This document shows, in pieces, positions 7,083 through 16,405 of a stretch of 64,000 nucleotides of DNA (the stretch's first letter is position 1; every line of letters starts with the position of its first letter). Source of the stretch: Actinoallomurus vinaceus (GTDB lineage Bacteria; Actinomycetota; Actinomycetes; Streptosporangiales; Streptosporangiaceae); contig NZ_BAABHK010000022.1 of assembly GCF_039542055.1 (NCBI RefSeq), positions 1 to 64,000 on the forward strand. Reading direction: 5' to 3'. The notes beneath the pieces were generated by a model. It did not search any database. It had not been told where the DNA came from and saw only the letters and a list, made by a program, of their open reading frames with translations. The position numbers were made by a program, and so were the translations under genes.

Positions 7083-10015
7083 GTCGTCTCCAGAGTCCAG
7101 GACCATCGGTGGGTGCCCGCTCCCACCAGGAAGGCGGGCAGGGTGTCGGGACCGCAGGACGCCGTGCCGAGGCCGCGGTGCGCGGCGTCGATGTGCACGA
7201 CGCACTCCGGCCGTGGCACCAGCTCGTCGTGGTGTGACGCCGCCGCGAGGTCGGTCGCGCGGTACCGGGTGAAGCTCACCTGGCGTGGCCGGTCGAGCCG
7301 TACCCGCAGCGTGTGCGCGGGTCCGGTGAGCGTGAACCGGCGGACTCCGTGCCGGCCGCCGCTCTCCTGCGGCCGCAGGTACGGGGTGAACAACTCGTCG
7401 ATCGCGGCCTCATGGGAGCCGACCGGGCCGCCCGCGCACCGGTCGGGGTAGGTCTCCCAGGGCCCCTGCCCGTACCACGAAACTCGGTCGAACCCGCCGA
7501 TGGTCTCGAACACCGTGCCGACCCGCGCGACGTCGGTCAGCGCGTCGCCGAGCACGACGGTCTCCTCGACCAGGATCCCGTCGGTGACCGGGGTGAACGA
7601 CTGCTCGTGGACGACCAGGCCGCCGAGGTAGCGGGCGTGAACGGTGACCCGGTCGCCGTCGCGTACGACGTCGACCGGGTCGCGGGCGGGTTCCGGCAGT
7701 CCCTGATCCGCCCAGCGGGCGCCGAGCCCGGCGAGCCGGTCGTTGTCCGTGGGCGCCCGCCACAGGCTGAGCGTCGGTGGCGCGGCGAGCAGCGGGTGGA
7801 CCAGCAGCCCGTCGTGGTCGACCTCGATCGGGGGGCCGCCAACCGTTCCGCTCGTCCGAAGCGGCAGGGCGCGCCGTTCGGCGCGCAGGTGTACCTGGGG
7901 CAGGCACATCGTGGTGCCGGCCGCCGCCCACGGCTGGTCGTCGCGCACCGTCACCCGAAGGGTGAGCCAGACCTCGCCGTCACCGGGCAGGTGGCCGATG
8001 AGCGCGGCGGGCGGCGTGAGGAGCGCCGACCCACCGGGCGGCACGTCCGGCAGTTCGGCGGGCAAGGTCCGGACCGCCGCTCCGTCGGCGTCGAGGCGCC
8101 ACTCGGCGGCCAGCCAGGACAGGTCCCGGAAATGCTGGCGATTGTGCACCCGGATCACCCCGGCGTCGGCCGTCAGGCGGAGCGGAGCGGCGAGCTCGCG
8201 GTGCTCGTACATCGCCGGTTTCGGTGTGCGGTCGGGAAAGACGACGCCGTCGGCGCAGAAGTTCCCGTCGTTCGGCTCGTCGCCGAAGTCGCCGCCGTAC
8301 GCCCACCGGTACCCCGGCCCGGCCACCCCATCGGCGTACGGACCCCCGGGAGGTCGGTCGGGGTCGGTTGGTTGGGATTGGCACTGAGCCGGGCGGCCGT
8401 CGTCGAGGCGCTGGAGCAGGCCGTGGTCCCAGAACTCCCAGATGAAGCCGCCCTGCAGGCCGGGCGTGGACTCGATGGCCGCCCAGTAGTCGGCGAGGGT
8501 GCCGTTGCTGTTGCCCATCGCGTGGGAGTACTCGCACAGGATCAGCGGACGGTCCTGCCGTCCGGAGCGGGCGTGTGCGGTGATCTCCTCGATGGAGGCG
8601 TACATCGGGCAGATGATGTCGCTGACCGGCCCGCTGCCGAAGTCGTACTTGATGGCGCCCTCGTACTGGACCGGCCGCGTCGGGTCGAAGGCTCGCAGCC
8701 AGCCGGCGGCGGCGTCGTGGTTGGCGCCGTAGTCGCTCTCGTTGCCGAGCGACCAGATGATGACGCACGGGTGGTTCACGTCCCGCCTCGCCATCCTCGA
8801 CACGCGGTCGACGAACGCGGGCAGGTACGCCGGGTCGTCACAGATCTCCCGCGCGTACGCGTGGCTCTCGATGTTCGCCTCGTCCACCACGTACAGGCCG
8901 AGCTCGTCGGCGAGGTCGAGCAGCACCGGGTCGTTCGGGTAGTGCGAGGTGCGGATCGCGTTGAACCCGAAACGTTTCATGGTCACCAGGTCGGCGCGCA
9001 TGTCCGCTTCGGAGACCACTCGTCCGGTCCGCGGGTGGAAGTCGTGCCGGTTGACGCCCCTGATGTAGACGCGTTCGCCGTTGACGAGCAGGTCGCGGCC
9101 GACGACCTCGACGTCGCGGAAGCCGACGCGCAGCGTGGTCTCGTCGGTGACGGTCCCCTCGGCGTCATGCAGCCGTACGACCAGGTCGTACAGCGTGGGA
9201 AGCTCGGCCGACCAGGGCCGGACGCCCGGCACGGTCCCGCGCAACCGGACCCGGCCCTGCCACGTCGAGATCTGGTCGCGTTCGGCGAGCATGGCGCCGT
9301 ACGCGGTGTCCAGCCCCAGCTCGAGCCCGCCCAGGGTCGCCGAGACCCGCCAGCCGCCGGGCAGCGGGCCGTGCCCGGACCGTACGTCCACGTCCACCCG
9401 CAGGTCTCCGGAGCGGCGCGCCCTGACCCGTACGTCGGCGAGGTGCAGCGGATCGGTGGAGTAGAGGAGGACCGAGCGGGTGATGCCGCCGTGCCACCAC
9501 TGGTCCTGGTCCTCGATGAAGGTCGCGTCGGACCACTTCACGACGGTGAGCCGGACCGTGGTGGTCTCCCCCGGCCGGACGAGCTCGGTGACGTCGAACT
9601 CGCTCGCCAGGTGGGAGTCCTTGCCGATCCCGGCGGTGACCCCACCGACCTGGGCGATGAGGACGCTCTCGGCCGCTCCGACGTGCAGGATGATCCGCCG
9701 CCCGGCCCAGTCGGCGGGAACGGCGACCTCGCGTTCGTACACGCCGGTCGGGTTCGCCGCCGGCGGGTTCGGCGGCAGGCCCGGCCAGGGCATCTGGAAG
9801 TTCGTGTACTGCGGCAGGTCATCGGTGCCGCCCATCGTCCAGCAGCCCGGGACGTCGGCCTCCTCCCAGTCGGCGGTCACGGCGGCCTCGGGCGAGGGCA
9901 GCAGCTGGAAGCGCCAGCGCCCGTCCAGGGGGAGGGCGGCGGCCGGCCGCAGCGCGTGCATCCGCAGCCGCCCCGTCCCGGTGAGCTCCGGGAACGCCCA
10001 CGGGCGCTCAACCAC
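7079..10015 (-). CDS. lacZ: GH2 beta-galactosidase (LacZ type)
   Basis: The 978-aa protein has full LacZ architecture: jelly-roll sugar-binding domain, Ig-like domain, TIM barrel, second Ig-like domain and the large C-terminal beta-sandwich (LWRAPTDND; WYGQGPWETYPDR). The acid/base Glu is E426 in IIWSLGNESDYG and the nucleophile is E495 in ILCEYSHAMGNSNG. GVNRHDFHPRTGR is also conserved. There is no signal peptide, so it acts on imported oligosaccharide in the cytoplasm. The start overlaps the permease stop by 8 nt and the gene is followed by a GTGA junction. It sits in a sugar ABC operon. The family is secure; whether beta-galactosides are the natural substrate in a locus otherwise rich in mannosidases is open. 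Confidence 0.92.
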   Translation of the reverse strand: MVERPWAFPELTGTGRLRMHALRPAAALPLDGRWRFQLLPSPEAAVTADWEEADVPGCWTMGGTDDLPQYTNFQMPWPGLPPNPPAANPTGVYEREVAVPADWAGRRIILHVGAAESVLIAQVGGVTAGIGKDSHLASEFDVTELVRPGETTTVRLTVVKWSDATFIEDQDQWWHGGITRSVLLYSTDPLHLADVRVRARRSGDLRVDVDVRSGHGPLPGGWRVSATLGGLELGLDTAYGAMLAERDQISTWQGRVRLRGTVPGVRPWSAELPTLYDLVVRLHDAEGTVTDETTLRVGFRDVEVVGRDLLVNGERVYIRGVNRHDFHPRTGRVVSEADMRADLVTMKRFGFNAIRTSHYPNDPVLLDLADELGLYVVDEANIESHAYAREICDDPAYLPAFVDRVSRMARRDVNHPCVIIWSLGNESDYGANHDAAAGWLRAFDPTRPVQYEGAIKYDFGSGPVSDIICPMYASIEEITAHARSGRQDRPLILCEYSHAMGNSNGTLADYWAAIESTPGLQGGFIWEFWDHGLLQRLDDGRPAQCQSQPTDPDRPPGGPYADGVAGPGYRWAYGGDFGDEPNDGNFCADGVVFPDRTPKPAMYEHRELAAPLRLTADAGVIRVHNRQHFRDLSWLAAEWRLDADGAAVRTLPAELPDVPPGGSALLTPPAALIGHLPGDGEVWLTLRVTVRDDQPWAAAGTTMCLPQVHLRAERRALPLRTSGTVGGPPIEVDHDGLLVHPLLAAPPTLSLWRAPTDNDRLAGLGARWADQGLPEPARDPVDVVRDGDRVTVHARYLGGLVVHEQSFTPVTDGILVEETVVLGDALTDVARVGTVFETIGGFDRVSWYGQGPWETYPDRCAGGPVGSHEAAIDELFTPYLRPQESGGRHGVRRFTLTGPAHTLRVRLDRPRQVSFTRYRATDLAAASHHDELVPRPECVVHIDAAHRGLGTASCGPDTLPAFLVGAGTHRWSWTLETT

Positions 10016-10919
10016 GCAGCGCCCCCTTCATGACGTCGCGGATGAACTGCCGGGCGAACAGGATGAAGACCACTACGAGCGGGAGCACGGCGAGTAGTGT
10101 TCCCGCCATCACCATGCTGTAGTCGGTGTGGTGCGCGGTGTTGAGCTGGGCGAGCGCCACCTGCAGGGTGACCTTCTTCGGATTGATCAGCGCGATCAGC
10201 GGCCAGGCGTAGTCGTTCCAGGTCGTGATGAAGGTGTAGATGCCGAGAAAGGCCAGGGCGGGCCGGACGGCGGGCAGCGCGACGTGCCAGTACTGCCGCA
10301 TGAACCCGCAGCCGTCGAGACGGGCGGCCTGGAGCAGCTCGTCGGGTACGGCGCCCTGGATGTACTGACGCATCCAGAAGATGCCGAACGCGTTGGCCAC
10401 CCCGGGGAAGATGAGCGAGTTCAGCGTTCCCGCCCAGTGGATCTGCACCATGAGGACGAAGCGCGGGATGAGGGACAGCTGGGCGGGCAGCATGAGGGTC
10501 AGCAGCAGGAACCGGAACAGCATCCGGTTCCCCGGGAACTCGAACTTGGCGAACGTGAACGCCGCGAGCGAGTCGATGAAGAGCACCAGGAGGGTCGTCG
10601 CGCTGGACACGATGACCGTGTTGAGCAGCGATCCCAGGAAGTCGATGTTCTGGAAGACCCGGTGGACGTTGTGGAGCAGATGCGTCCCGGGGACCAGCGC
10701 CGGCGGGTTGCGGTACATGTCCTCCGTCGTGTTGGTGGCCATCACCGCCGTCCAGTAGAACGGGAACATCGACACCAGCACGCCGGCCAGCAGCAGGAGA
10801 TGCAGGGCGATCCGCTGGACCCGTCTCCTGGCCCCGGCGCGCTGGTTCGCCCTTCTCGCCCGCTCCGCCCGGCCGACTCGGGTGGCGGGAATGCTCTTGT
10901 CGCTCACCGCCTGACTCAT
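10008..10919 (-). CDS. carbohydrate ABC transporter permease (MalG type)
   Basis: The 303-aa inner-membrane protein has about six hydrophobic segments, starting with IALHLLLLAGVLVSMFPFYW after a basic N-terminus. It carries an EAA loop LLQAARLDGCGFMRQYWHVALPAVRP. The sequence matches the MalG/UgpE family of sugar importers. I took the ATG at 10919 (MSQAVSDKS), which gives an ATGA overlap with the MalF-type partner, rather than the upstream ATG at 10958. No ATPase gene is present in the operon; sugar importers of actinobacteria often share one MsiK-type ATPase encoded elsewhere. Confidence 0.92.
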   Translation of the reverse strand: MSQAVSDKSIPATRVGRAERARRANQRAGARRRVQRIALHLLLLAGVLVSMFPFYWTAVMATNTTEDMYRNPPALVPGTHLLHNVHRVFQNIDFLGSLLNTVIVSSATTLLVLFIDSLAAFTFAKFEFPGNRMLFRFLLLTLMLPAQLSLIPRFVLMVQIHWAGTLNSLIFPGVANAFGIFWMRQYIQGAVPDELLQAARLDGCGFMRQYWHVALPAVRPALAFLGIYTFITTWNDYAWPLIALINPKKVTLQVALAQLNTAHHTDYSMVMAGTLLAVLPLVVVFILFARQFIRDVMKGALRG

Positions 10920-11860
10920 CCGGCCCTCCTTCTCCCGAAACGCGTCACCATGCCCCAATTGATCGCGGTGAACAGCAGGATGACGAGGAAGAGCGCCCAG
11001 GCGATCGCGGCGCCGTACCCGTACTGGTTGAAGTCGAACGCCTCGCGGTACAGGTACAGGACGGTGGTCAGGCCCGCGTGGCCGGGACCGCCGGTGTCGG
11101 GGTTGGTCGCGTCGGTGCTGCCGAAGAGCACCTGCGGTTCAGTAAAGGTCTGCATGCTGCCGATGGCCGACATGATGACCGTGAACAGGATGATCGGGCG
11201 CAGCTGCGGGATCGTGATGCGGCGGAAACACTGCACCGGCCCCGCGCCGTCGATCCGGGCGGCCTCGTACAGCTCGGAGTCGATCGCCTGCATGCCGGCC
11301 AGGTAGATGATCGCGTTGTAACCCGTCCACTGCCAGGTGATCAGAGACGCGATGACCAGCTTGACCGTGAAGCTGCCGGTCATCCAGCCGACCGCCGGGA
11401 TGTGCAACCACCTGAGGACGTCGTTGATCAGGCCGACCTGGTTGGCGAACACCGAGCCGAAGAAGATCGCGACGGCCACGAGCGAGGTCACGTTGGGGAC
11501 GAAGTACGCGACCCGGTAGAAGCCGCCGAACCGTACCGACGCGTTCAGCATGGCCGCGAGGACCAGCGCCAGGAACAGCATCGGCACGGTCGACAGGAAC
11601 CAGATCGCGAACGTGTTGGTCAGCGACTGCCAGAAGAGGCTGTCCTTGACCAGGAACCGGAAGTTCTGCAGCCCGGTGTAGTGCATGGGGCCCAGGCCGT
11701 CCCACTTGTGGAATGCCAGGTAGAGCGAGAACAGCACCGGGCCCAGCATGAACACGGCGAAGAGCACGTAGAACGGGGAGATCGCCAGGTACTGCGGCCA
11801 GAACGTGACAACCGCTCTCTTCCTGCCCGGTCCCTTGACGGCGGCCTGGGGGGCTGCCAT
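10916..11860 (-). CDS. carbohydrate ABC transporter permease (MalF/UgpA type)
   Basis: The 314-aa membrane protein has an N-terminal segment LAISPFYVLFAVFMLGPVLFSLYLAF and the EAA loop YEAARIDGAGPVQCFRRITIPQLRPI, typical of MalF-type permeases. The ATG directly abuts the TAG of the binding-protein gene (no gap), and its own stop overlaps the MalG start (ATGA). It pairs with the downstream permease to form the channel of a sugar importer. Confidence 0.92.
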   Translation of the reverse strand: MAAPQAAVKGPGRKRAVVTFWPQYLAISPFYVLFAVFMLGPVLFSLYLAFHKWDGLGPMHYTGLQNFRFLVKDSLFWQSLTNTFAIWFLSTVPMLFLALVLAAMLNASVRFGGFYRVAYFVPNVTSLVAVAIFFGSVFANQVGLINDVLRWLHIPAVGWMTGSFTVKLVIASLITWQWTGYNAIIYLAGMQAIDSELYEAARIDGAGPVQCFRRITIPQLRPIILFTVIMSAIGSMQTFTEPQVLFGSTDATNPDTGGPGHAGLTTVLYLYREAFDFNQYGYGAAIAWALFLVILLFTAINWGMVTRFGRRRAG

Positions 11861-13150
11861 CTAGTTCACGCCCTGGCGCTGGGCGATCTGCTTCGCGGTG
11901 CTCACCGCGTCCGACCAGGCCTTCTCCGGGTCCTTCTTCTTCGCCCAGACGTTCTTCAGCTCCGACTGGAACGGGTCGGAGACCGCGGCGTCGGCCGGCG
12001 CCTCGTACTGGGCCTGGATCTTCTGTGCGGCGGGCGCGAAGATCTCGATCGCCTTCTGGCCGCCGAAGAAGGGGACCGGCGCGGTCATCGCGGGCAGGGT
12101 GTAGCTCCCCGTGTTGGCGGCGAAGTTGCCGTTGTCGACCCAGGTCCGGGCCTCGTTCTGCGGGTTGAGCAGCCAGGTGATGATCTCGAAGGCGAGCTTG
12201 TGGTCACCGCCCTGCGCCGGAATGGTGAGGAACGAGCCGCCGAAGTTGGCCGGCCCGCCCGGCATCGTGGCCACCCGCCACTTGCCCGAGGTCTTGGGGG
12301 CCGCCTGCACGAGGTCGAGGTAGTGCCAGGCGGCTCCGACCGAGCTGGCGAACACACCGTTGTTGTAGGCGGCGTTCGAGTCGGTGCTGCCCGGATCCGC
12401 GAAGGGCGCCACGATGCCGAGCTGCATGGCCTTGATCGACCGGTCCCAGGCCGCGCGGATGTGGGCCTGGTCGCCGATGAAGTGGTTGTTCTCGTCGATG
12501 AACCGCTTGGTGCCCTGCTGGATCGTGTACGTGAACGGCGAGGTGCCGTCGTCGATGATGAAGGACTTCGGGTTGGCCTTCTTGAGCTTCACCCCGGCCG
12601 CGAAGTAGTCGTCCCAGGTGGACATGGCCGCGGACACGGCGTCGGGTTCGGTCGGCAGCCCGGCCTTGGCGAAGATGTCGTGCCGGTAGAACAGCGCGCA
12701 GGGGCCGATGTCGATCGGCAGGCCGAGGAGCTTGCCGTCCTTGGTCGTGGCCTGCTTCAGCTTCCACGCCACGTACTGTGAGGCGATCTTGTCGGCGCCG
12801 AGAGTGTTGAGGTCGACGAACTGCTCGGCGTAGTTGCCCTTGAACGTCGCGATGTCCTCGCCCTTGACGCCGGTGATCGACGGCAGGAACGCGCGGCTGG
12901 TCATGGTCGTGACCAGCTTCTGCTTGAAATCACCCCCGATGACGGACGGGGTCAGCTTGGTCTGGGTGAAGTGGGCGACCGCGTCCTTGAGGACGTTCGG
13001 GCTGATGCAGCCGTCCCAGACCCAGACGGCCATCTTCTTGCCGGCCAGGCTGGCCGAGGCGGCACCGGAGCCGCTGCCACAGGCGCTCGCGGCGAGCCCC
13101 GCGCCGGTGAGCAGGCCGGCCTGGAGCAGTCTTCTGCGGGTGAGTTCCAT
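11861..13150 (-). CDS. sugar ABC transporter substrate-binding lipoprotein
   Basis: The 429-aa protein starts at the ATG at 13150 with MELTRRRLLQAGLLTGAG, then LAASACGSGSG. This is a twin-arginine-like signal followed by a lipobox with Cys, so it should be a membrane-anchored extracellular lipoprotein. The mature part resembles family-1 solute-binding proteins (MalE/UgpB class), with regions such as KKMAVWVWDGC, DIFAKAGLPTEPD and LAFEIITWLLNPQNEA. It lies 2 nt after the kinase stop. An upstream in-frame extension would lie inside the kinase gene in another frame and is not used. It should capture the oligosaccharide imported by the two permeases. Confidence 0.92.
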   Translation of the reverse strand: MELTRRRLLQAGLLTGAGLAASACGSGSGAASASLAGKKMAVWVWDGCISPNVLKDAVAHFTQTKLTPSVIGGDFKQKLVTTMTSRAFLPSITGVKGEDIATFKGNYAEQFVDLNTLGADKIASQYVAWKLKQATTKDGKLLGLPIDIGPCALFYRHDIFAKAGLPTEPDAVSAAMSTWDDYFAAGVKLKKANPKSFIIDDGTSPFTYTIQQGTKRFIDENNHFIGDQAHIRAAWDRSIKAMQLGIVAPFADPGSTDSNAAYNNGVFASSVGAAWHYLDLVQAAPKTSGKWRVATMPGGPANFGGSFLTIPAQGGDHKLAFEIITWLLNPQNEARTWVDNGNFAANTGSYTLPAMTAPVPFFGGQKAIEIFAPAAQKIQAQYEAPADAAVSDPFQSELKNVWAKKKDPEKAWSDAVSTAKQIAQRQGVN

Positions 13151-13152
13151 TT

Positions 13153-14175
13153 TCAGGCCCCTTCGAGGGTGGGGATGACGTCGGCGAGGAACGCGTAGTC
13201 GCGGAGGATCCGCGGGTCGCCGGGAGAGGAGCGGACGGAGCGCCACCAGGCGGCGATCCCGGCCCAGCCGGGCGCGGACAGGGATCCGCCGGGCCGCTGG
13301 AGCGACAGCGCGGCGGACAGGTTGGCGAAGCGCAGCCGGTCGGCGAGCGGCCAGCCGGCGAGCGTGGCGGCGACGAGGCTCGCGCCGAACACGTCACCGG
13401 CCCCGGTCGGGTCCACCGCGTCGACGGGGAGCCCGGTCACCGACGCGGTCTCACCGGTGGATCCGTCGATGGCGATCACGCCGTCGGCGCCGCGGGTGAC
13501 GACGGCGAGCGGCACGAACTCGGCCAGCCGTGCGACGGCGGCCTCCGGGCTGTCGGTGCGGGTGTAGGCCATCGCCTCCCATTCGTTGGGCAGGAAGGCG
13601 TGGTAGCGGGCGAGCCGGACGAGGACGTCCGGCGCCCACTGCCCGGAGGGGTCCCAGCCGAGGTCGGCGAAGATCAGGCCCAGGCCGGCGCCGTCGAGCC
13701 AGGGAATCGGCTCGGGCCCGACGTGCAGCACGGTCGCGCGGGCCCGCGGCGGGGCGACGGGCAGGTCCGGCGGTGTCGTGCCGTGGCTGACGAGGGCGCG
13801 GTCGCCGTCATAGGCGAGCGAGACCGTCACGGGCGTGGTCCAGTCGACGAACCGCCGGGACCAGGACAGGTCGACCCCTTCGGCGTCGAGGGTCTCCCAG
13901 CAGTCCCGGCCGTGCCGGTCGTCGCCGAACGCCGCCGCCATCCCGACGCGCAGGCCCAGGCGAGCGAGCGTGACCGCGAAGTTGGCGATGCCGCCGGGGC
14001 CCGCGCCCATGCCGGTGGTCCACGTCTCCGTGCCCGGCTTGGGCGGCCGGTCCAGGCCGGTCAGCACCAGGTCGTGGAACAGCAGCCCGGAGACGAAGAC
14101 GTCGACGCCGTCCGCGTGGAGGGCAGCGTTCGTTCGCCCGCCACGATCCGTTCGTGCACTGCCGGAGTCGTCCAT
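13153..14175 (-). CDS. PfkB family carbohydrate kinase
   Basis: The 340-aa ribokinase-like protein carries GAGPGGIANFAVTLARLGLRVGMAAAFGDD (PfkB signature 1) and VDAVDPTGAGDVFGAS (signature 2, with catalytic Asp and anion-hole GAGD). I chose the ATG at 14175 (MDDSGSART), close to where the conserved fold begins; an earlier in-frame ATG at 14238 lies within the regulatory gap. It phosphorylates a sugar or sugar-like substrate with ATP. It is first in the import operon and divergent from the DeoR gene, so it is probably controlled by that regulator. Substrate unknown. Confidence 0.88.
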   Translation of the reverse strand: MDDSGSARTDRGGRTNAALHADGVDVFVSGLLFHDLVLTGLDRPPKPGTETWTTGMGAGPGGIANFAVTLARLGLRVGMAAAFGDDRHGRDCWETLDAEGVDLSWSRRFVDWTTPVTVSLAYDGDRALVSHGTTPPDLPVAPPRARATVLHVGPEPIPWLDGAGLGLIFADLGWDPSGQWAPDVLVRLARYHAFLPNEWEAMAYTRTDSPEAAVARLAEFVPLAVVTRGADGVIAIDGSTGETASVTGLPVDAVDPTGAGDVFGASLVAATLAGWPLADRLRFANLSAALSLQRPGGSLSAPGWAGIAAWWRSVRSSPGDPRILRDYAFLADVIPTLEGA

Positions 14176-14241
14176 CGAAATGACCTTGAAGTGGGGGTAC
14201 GGGGTTTCGAATACGCAGCATCGTGACGAACTGCGCACAGG

Positions 14242-14279
14242 CGCGCAAGAGTTTGACGGGAAATTTTCATCTTTGCGCG
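14242..14279. promoter_or_regulatory. inverted repeat between divergent DeoR and kinase genes, candidate operator
   Basis: CGCGCAA at 14242-14248 is mirrored by TTGCGCG at 14273-14279, with starts 31 bp apart, about three helical turns. The enclosed stretch is AT-rich (GACGGGAAATTTTCATC), unlike its surroundings. It lies 21 bp upstream of the deoR ATG and inside the divergent promoter region. DeoR-family sugar repressors use such spaced repeats. Binding is inferred, not shown. Confidence 0.5.
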
Positions 14280-14300
14280 ACTTGGGTCTAGAGTGCTCTC

Positions 14301-15053
14301 ATGCTTAGGGATCAACGGCACGAGCTGATCCTGCGCATCCTGCGCACGGACGGCGCCGCCACCGTCGAGGATCTCGCCGCCCGGCTGGACACCAGCCAGG
14401 CGACCATCCGCCGTGACCTGGTCCAACTGGACGAGGACGGCCTGCTGCGGCGTGTCTACGGCGGTGCGGTGCCCACCGATGACCGCGACGATCCGTTCCT
14501 CGACGTGGCCGCCGTTCACGCGGCGGAGAAGGACGCGATCGCGAGACGCTGCGCAGAGCTGATCAAGGACGATGAGACCGTCCTGATCGACATCGGCACC
14601 ACCGCGCACCGGGTCGCCCGGCAGCTGCGCGGCCGGTCCCTCACCGTCGTCACCAGCAGCCTCGCCGTCGCCGAAGAGCTGGAGGACGAGCCGGACATCC
14701 AGCTGATGCTGCTCGGCGGCGTGCTCCGCCGGGAGTACCGGTCGCTGGTGGGATTCATGACCGAGGACAACATCCGGCAGATCCATGCCGACCGGCTCAT
14801 CCTGGGCGCCAGCGGCGTCCGCCCGACCGGTCACGTCATGGACACCACCGTGATCGAGGTCCCGGTGAAACGCGCCATGCTCGCGGTGAGCGACCAGGTC
14901 ATCCTGGTCGCCGACGTCGGGAAGTTCCCCGGCAAGGGCATGGCCAAGGTCTGCGGACCCGCGGACCTCGACATCGTGGTGACGAACGCCCCCGCCGATC
15001 CGGCGACGGCCACAGTCCTGCGCGAAGCCGACGTTGAGGTGATCGAGGTATGA
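14301..15053 (+). CDS. DeoR/GlpR family transcriptional regulator
   Basis: The 250-aa protein has the N-terminal DeoR helix-turn-helix (RHELILRILRTDGAATVEDLAARLDTSQATIRRDLVQLDEDGLLRRVYGGAV). The C-terminal DeoRC sensor domain includes the conserved DIGTTAHRVARQL phosphosugar-binding loop, LGGVLRREYRSLVG and ILVADVGKF. It normally represses sugar-catabolic genes until a phosphorylated sugar binds. It heads the forward operon, overlaps the GH4 gene by ATGA, and faces the import operon. It is the likely local regulator of both. Confidence 0.92.
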   Translation: MLRDQRHELILRILRTDGAATVEDLAARLDTSQATIRRDLVQLDEDGLLRRVYGGAVPTDDRDDPFLDVAAVHAAEKDAIARRCAELIKDDETVLIDIGTTAHRVARQLRGRSLTVVTSSLAVAEELEDEPDIQLMLLGGVLRREYRSLVGFMTEDNIRQIHADRLILGASGVRPTGHVMDTTVIEVPVKRAMLAVSDQVILVADVGKFPGKGMAKVCGPADLDIVVTNAPADPATATVLREADVEVIEV

Positions 15054-16405
15054 GACTGACCATTCTCGGCGGCGGCGGGTTCCGCGTGCCGCTGGTGTAC
15101 CGGGCGTTGCTGGCCGACGAGGGCAAGGGGCGGGTCACCGACGTGGTCCTGCACGACCTCGACGCGTCGCGCATCGCGGTGATCGAACGGGTGCTCGCCG
15201 AGCAGGCCGCCGAGTTCTCCGACCCGCCGCGCGTCACCGTCACCACCGACCTCGACGAGGCCCTGACCGGCGCGGACTTCGTGTTCTCCGCGATCCGGGT
15301 CGGCGGGCTCCCGGGCCGGGCCGCCGATGAGCGGCTGGCACTCGAGGAGGGCGTGCTCGGCCAGGAGACCGTCGGCGCGGGCGGCATCGCGTACGGCCTG
15401 CGCACCATCCCGGTCGCGGTCGACATCGCCCGGCGCGTCGCCGAGCGCGCCCCCGATGCCTGGGTCATCAACTTCACCAACCCGGCCGGCACCGTCACCG
15501 AGGCGATGTCCCGCCACCTCGGCGACCGCGTCATCGGCATCTGTGACTCACCGGTCGGGCTGGGCCGCCGGGTCGCCGCCGCCCTCGGTGTCGAGTCGGA
15601 GAGCGTCTGGTTCGACTACGCGGGCCTGAACCACCTGGGCTGGCTGCGGGCGGTCCGCGTCGACGGCCGCGACGTGCTCCCGAGCCTGCTGGCCGACGAC
15701 GCCGCGCTGGCCTCCTTCGAGGAAGGGCGGCTGTTCGGCGGGGAGTGGCTGCGCGCGATCGGCGCCGTGCCCAACGAGTACCTGCACTACTACTACTTCG
15801 ACCGGGACGCCGTCGCCGCGGCCCGCGAGGCGCCCAAGACCCGCGGCGCCCTCGTCCTGCACCAGCAGCGCGACTTCTACGCCCGCACCGCGGACACGCC
15901 CGGGTCCGCGCTGGAGGCGTGGGACGCCACCCGGCTGGCCCGCGAGACGACCTACATGGCGGAGAACCGCGAGGCGGCCGGCGCGGGCGAGCGCGAGTCG
16001 TGCGACCTGGAGTCCGGCGGGTACGAGAACGTCGCGCTCGCGCTGATGCGCGCCATCGCGCAGGACGAGCGCACCACTCTCATCCTCAACGTCCGGAATC
16101 GCGGCGCCCTCCCCGGTCTCGACGACGACGCCGTCGTCGAGGTGCCCTGCCTCGTCGACGCCAACGGCGCCCGCCCCGTCGCCTGCGCCCCGCTCGCCGA
16201 CCACCAGCTCGGTCTCGTCACCACGGTCAAGGCGGTCGAACGCGCCGTCCTGGAGGCCGCCACCACCGGGTCGCGCCCGGCCGCGCTGCGCGCCCTGGCG
16301 ACCCACCCGCTCGTCGACTCGGTCGCCGTCGCCCGCCGGCTCCTCGAACGCTACGAGGACCACTTCCCACAACTCGCCTACCTGCGCGCGACGGGAGCCC
16401 GCTGA
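15050..16405 (+). CDS. GH4 family 6-phospho-beta-glucosidase-like hydrolase
   Basis: The 451-aa GH4 protein has an N-terminal NAD-binding GGGGFRVPLVYRAL, then INFTNPAGTVTEAM, a metal-ligand region IGICDSPVGL (Cys165), GLNHLGW and GGYENVALALMRAI. GH4 enzymes hydrolyse phosphorylated (less often free) glycosides by NAD- and Mn-dependent redox elimination. The sequence type fits the CelF/LicH 6-phospho-beta-glucosidase branch. No PTS is encoded nearby, so the phosphorylated substrate would have to come from the PfkB kinase or another route. It is coupled to deoR by ATGA and to the GH38 gene by TGATG. Confidence 0.9.
   Translation: MRLTILGGGGFRVPLVYRALLADEGKGRVTDVVLHDLDASRIAVIERVLAEQAAEFSDPPRVTVTTDLDEALTGADFVFSAIRVGGLPGRAADERLALEEGVLGQETVGAGGIAYGLRTIPVAVDIARRVAERAPDAWVINFTNPAGTVTEAMSRHLGDRVIGICDSPVGLGRRVAAALGVESESVWFDYAGLNHLGWLRAVRVDGRDVLPSLLADDAALASFEEGRLFGGEWLRAIGAVPNEYLHYYYFDRDAVAAAREAPKTRGALVLHQQRDFYARTADTPGSALEAWDATRLARETTYMAENREAAGAGERESCDLESGGYENVALALMRAIAQDERTTLILNVRNRGALPGLDDDAVVEVPCLVDANGARPVACAPLADHQLGLVTTVKAVERAVLEAATTGSRPAALRALATHPLVDSVAVARRLLERYEDHFPQLAYLRATGAR

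Noticed and set aside
7313..10033. 906-codon forward open frame opposite the GH2 gene
   Set aside because: Mirror frame of a complete LacZ-type enzyme with catalytic Glu residues identified on the reverse strand.
15745..16404. In-frame upstream extension of the GH38 alpha-mannosidase
   Set aside because: It overlaps the GH4 gene in another frame and reads as Arg/Pro-rich noise; the ATG at 16405 shares a base with the GH4 stop.
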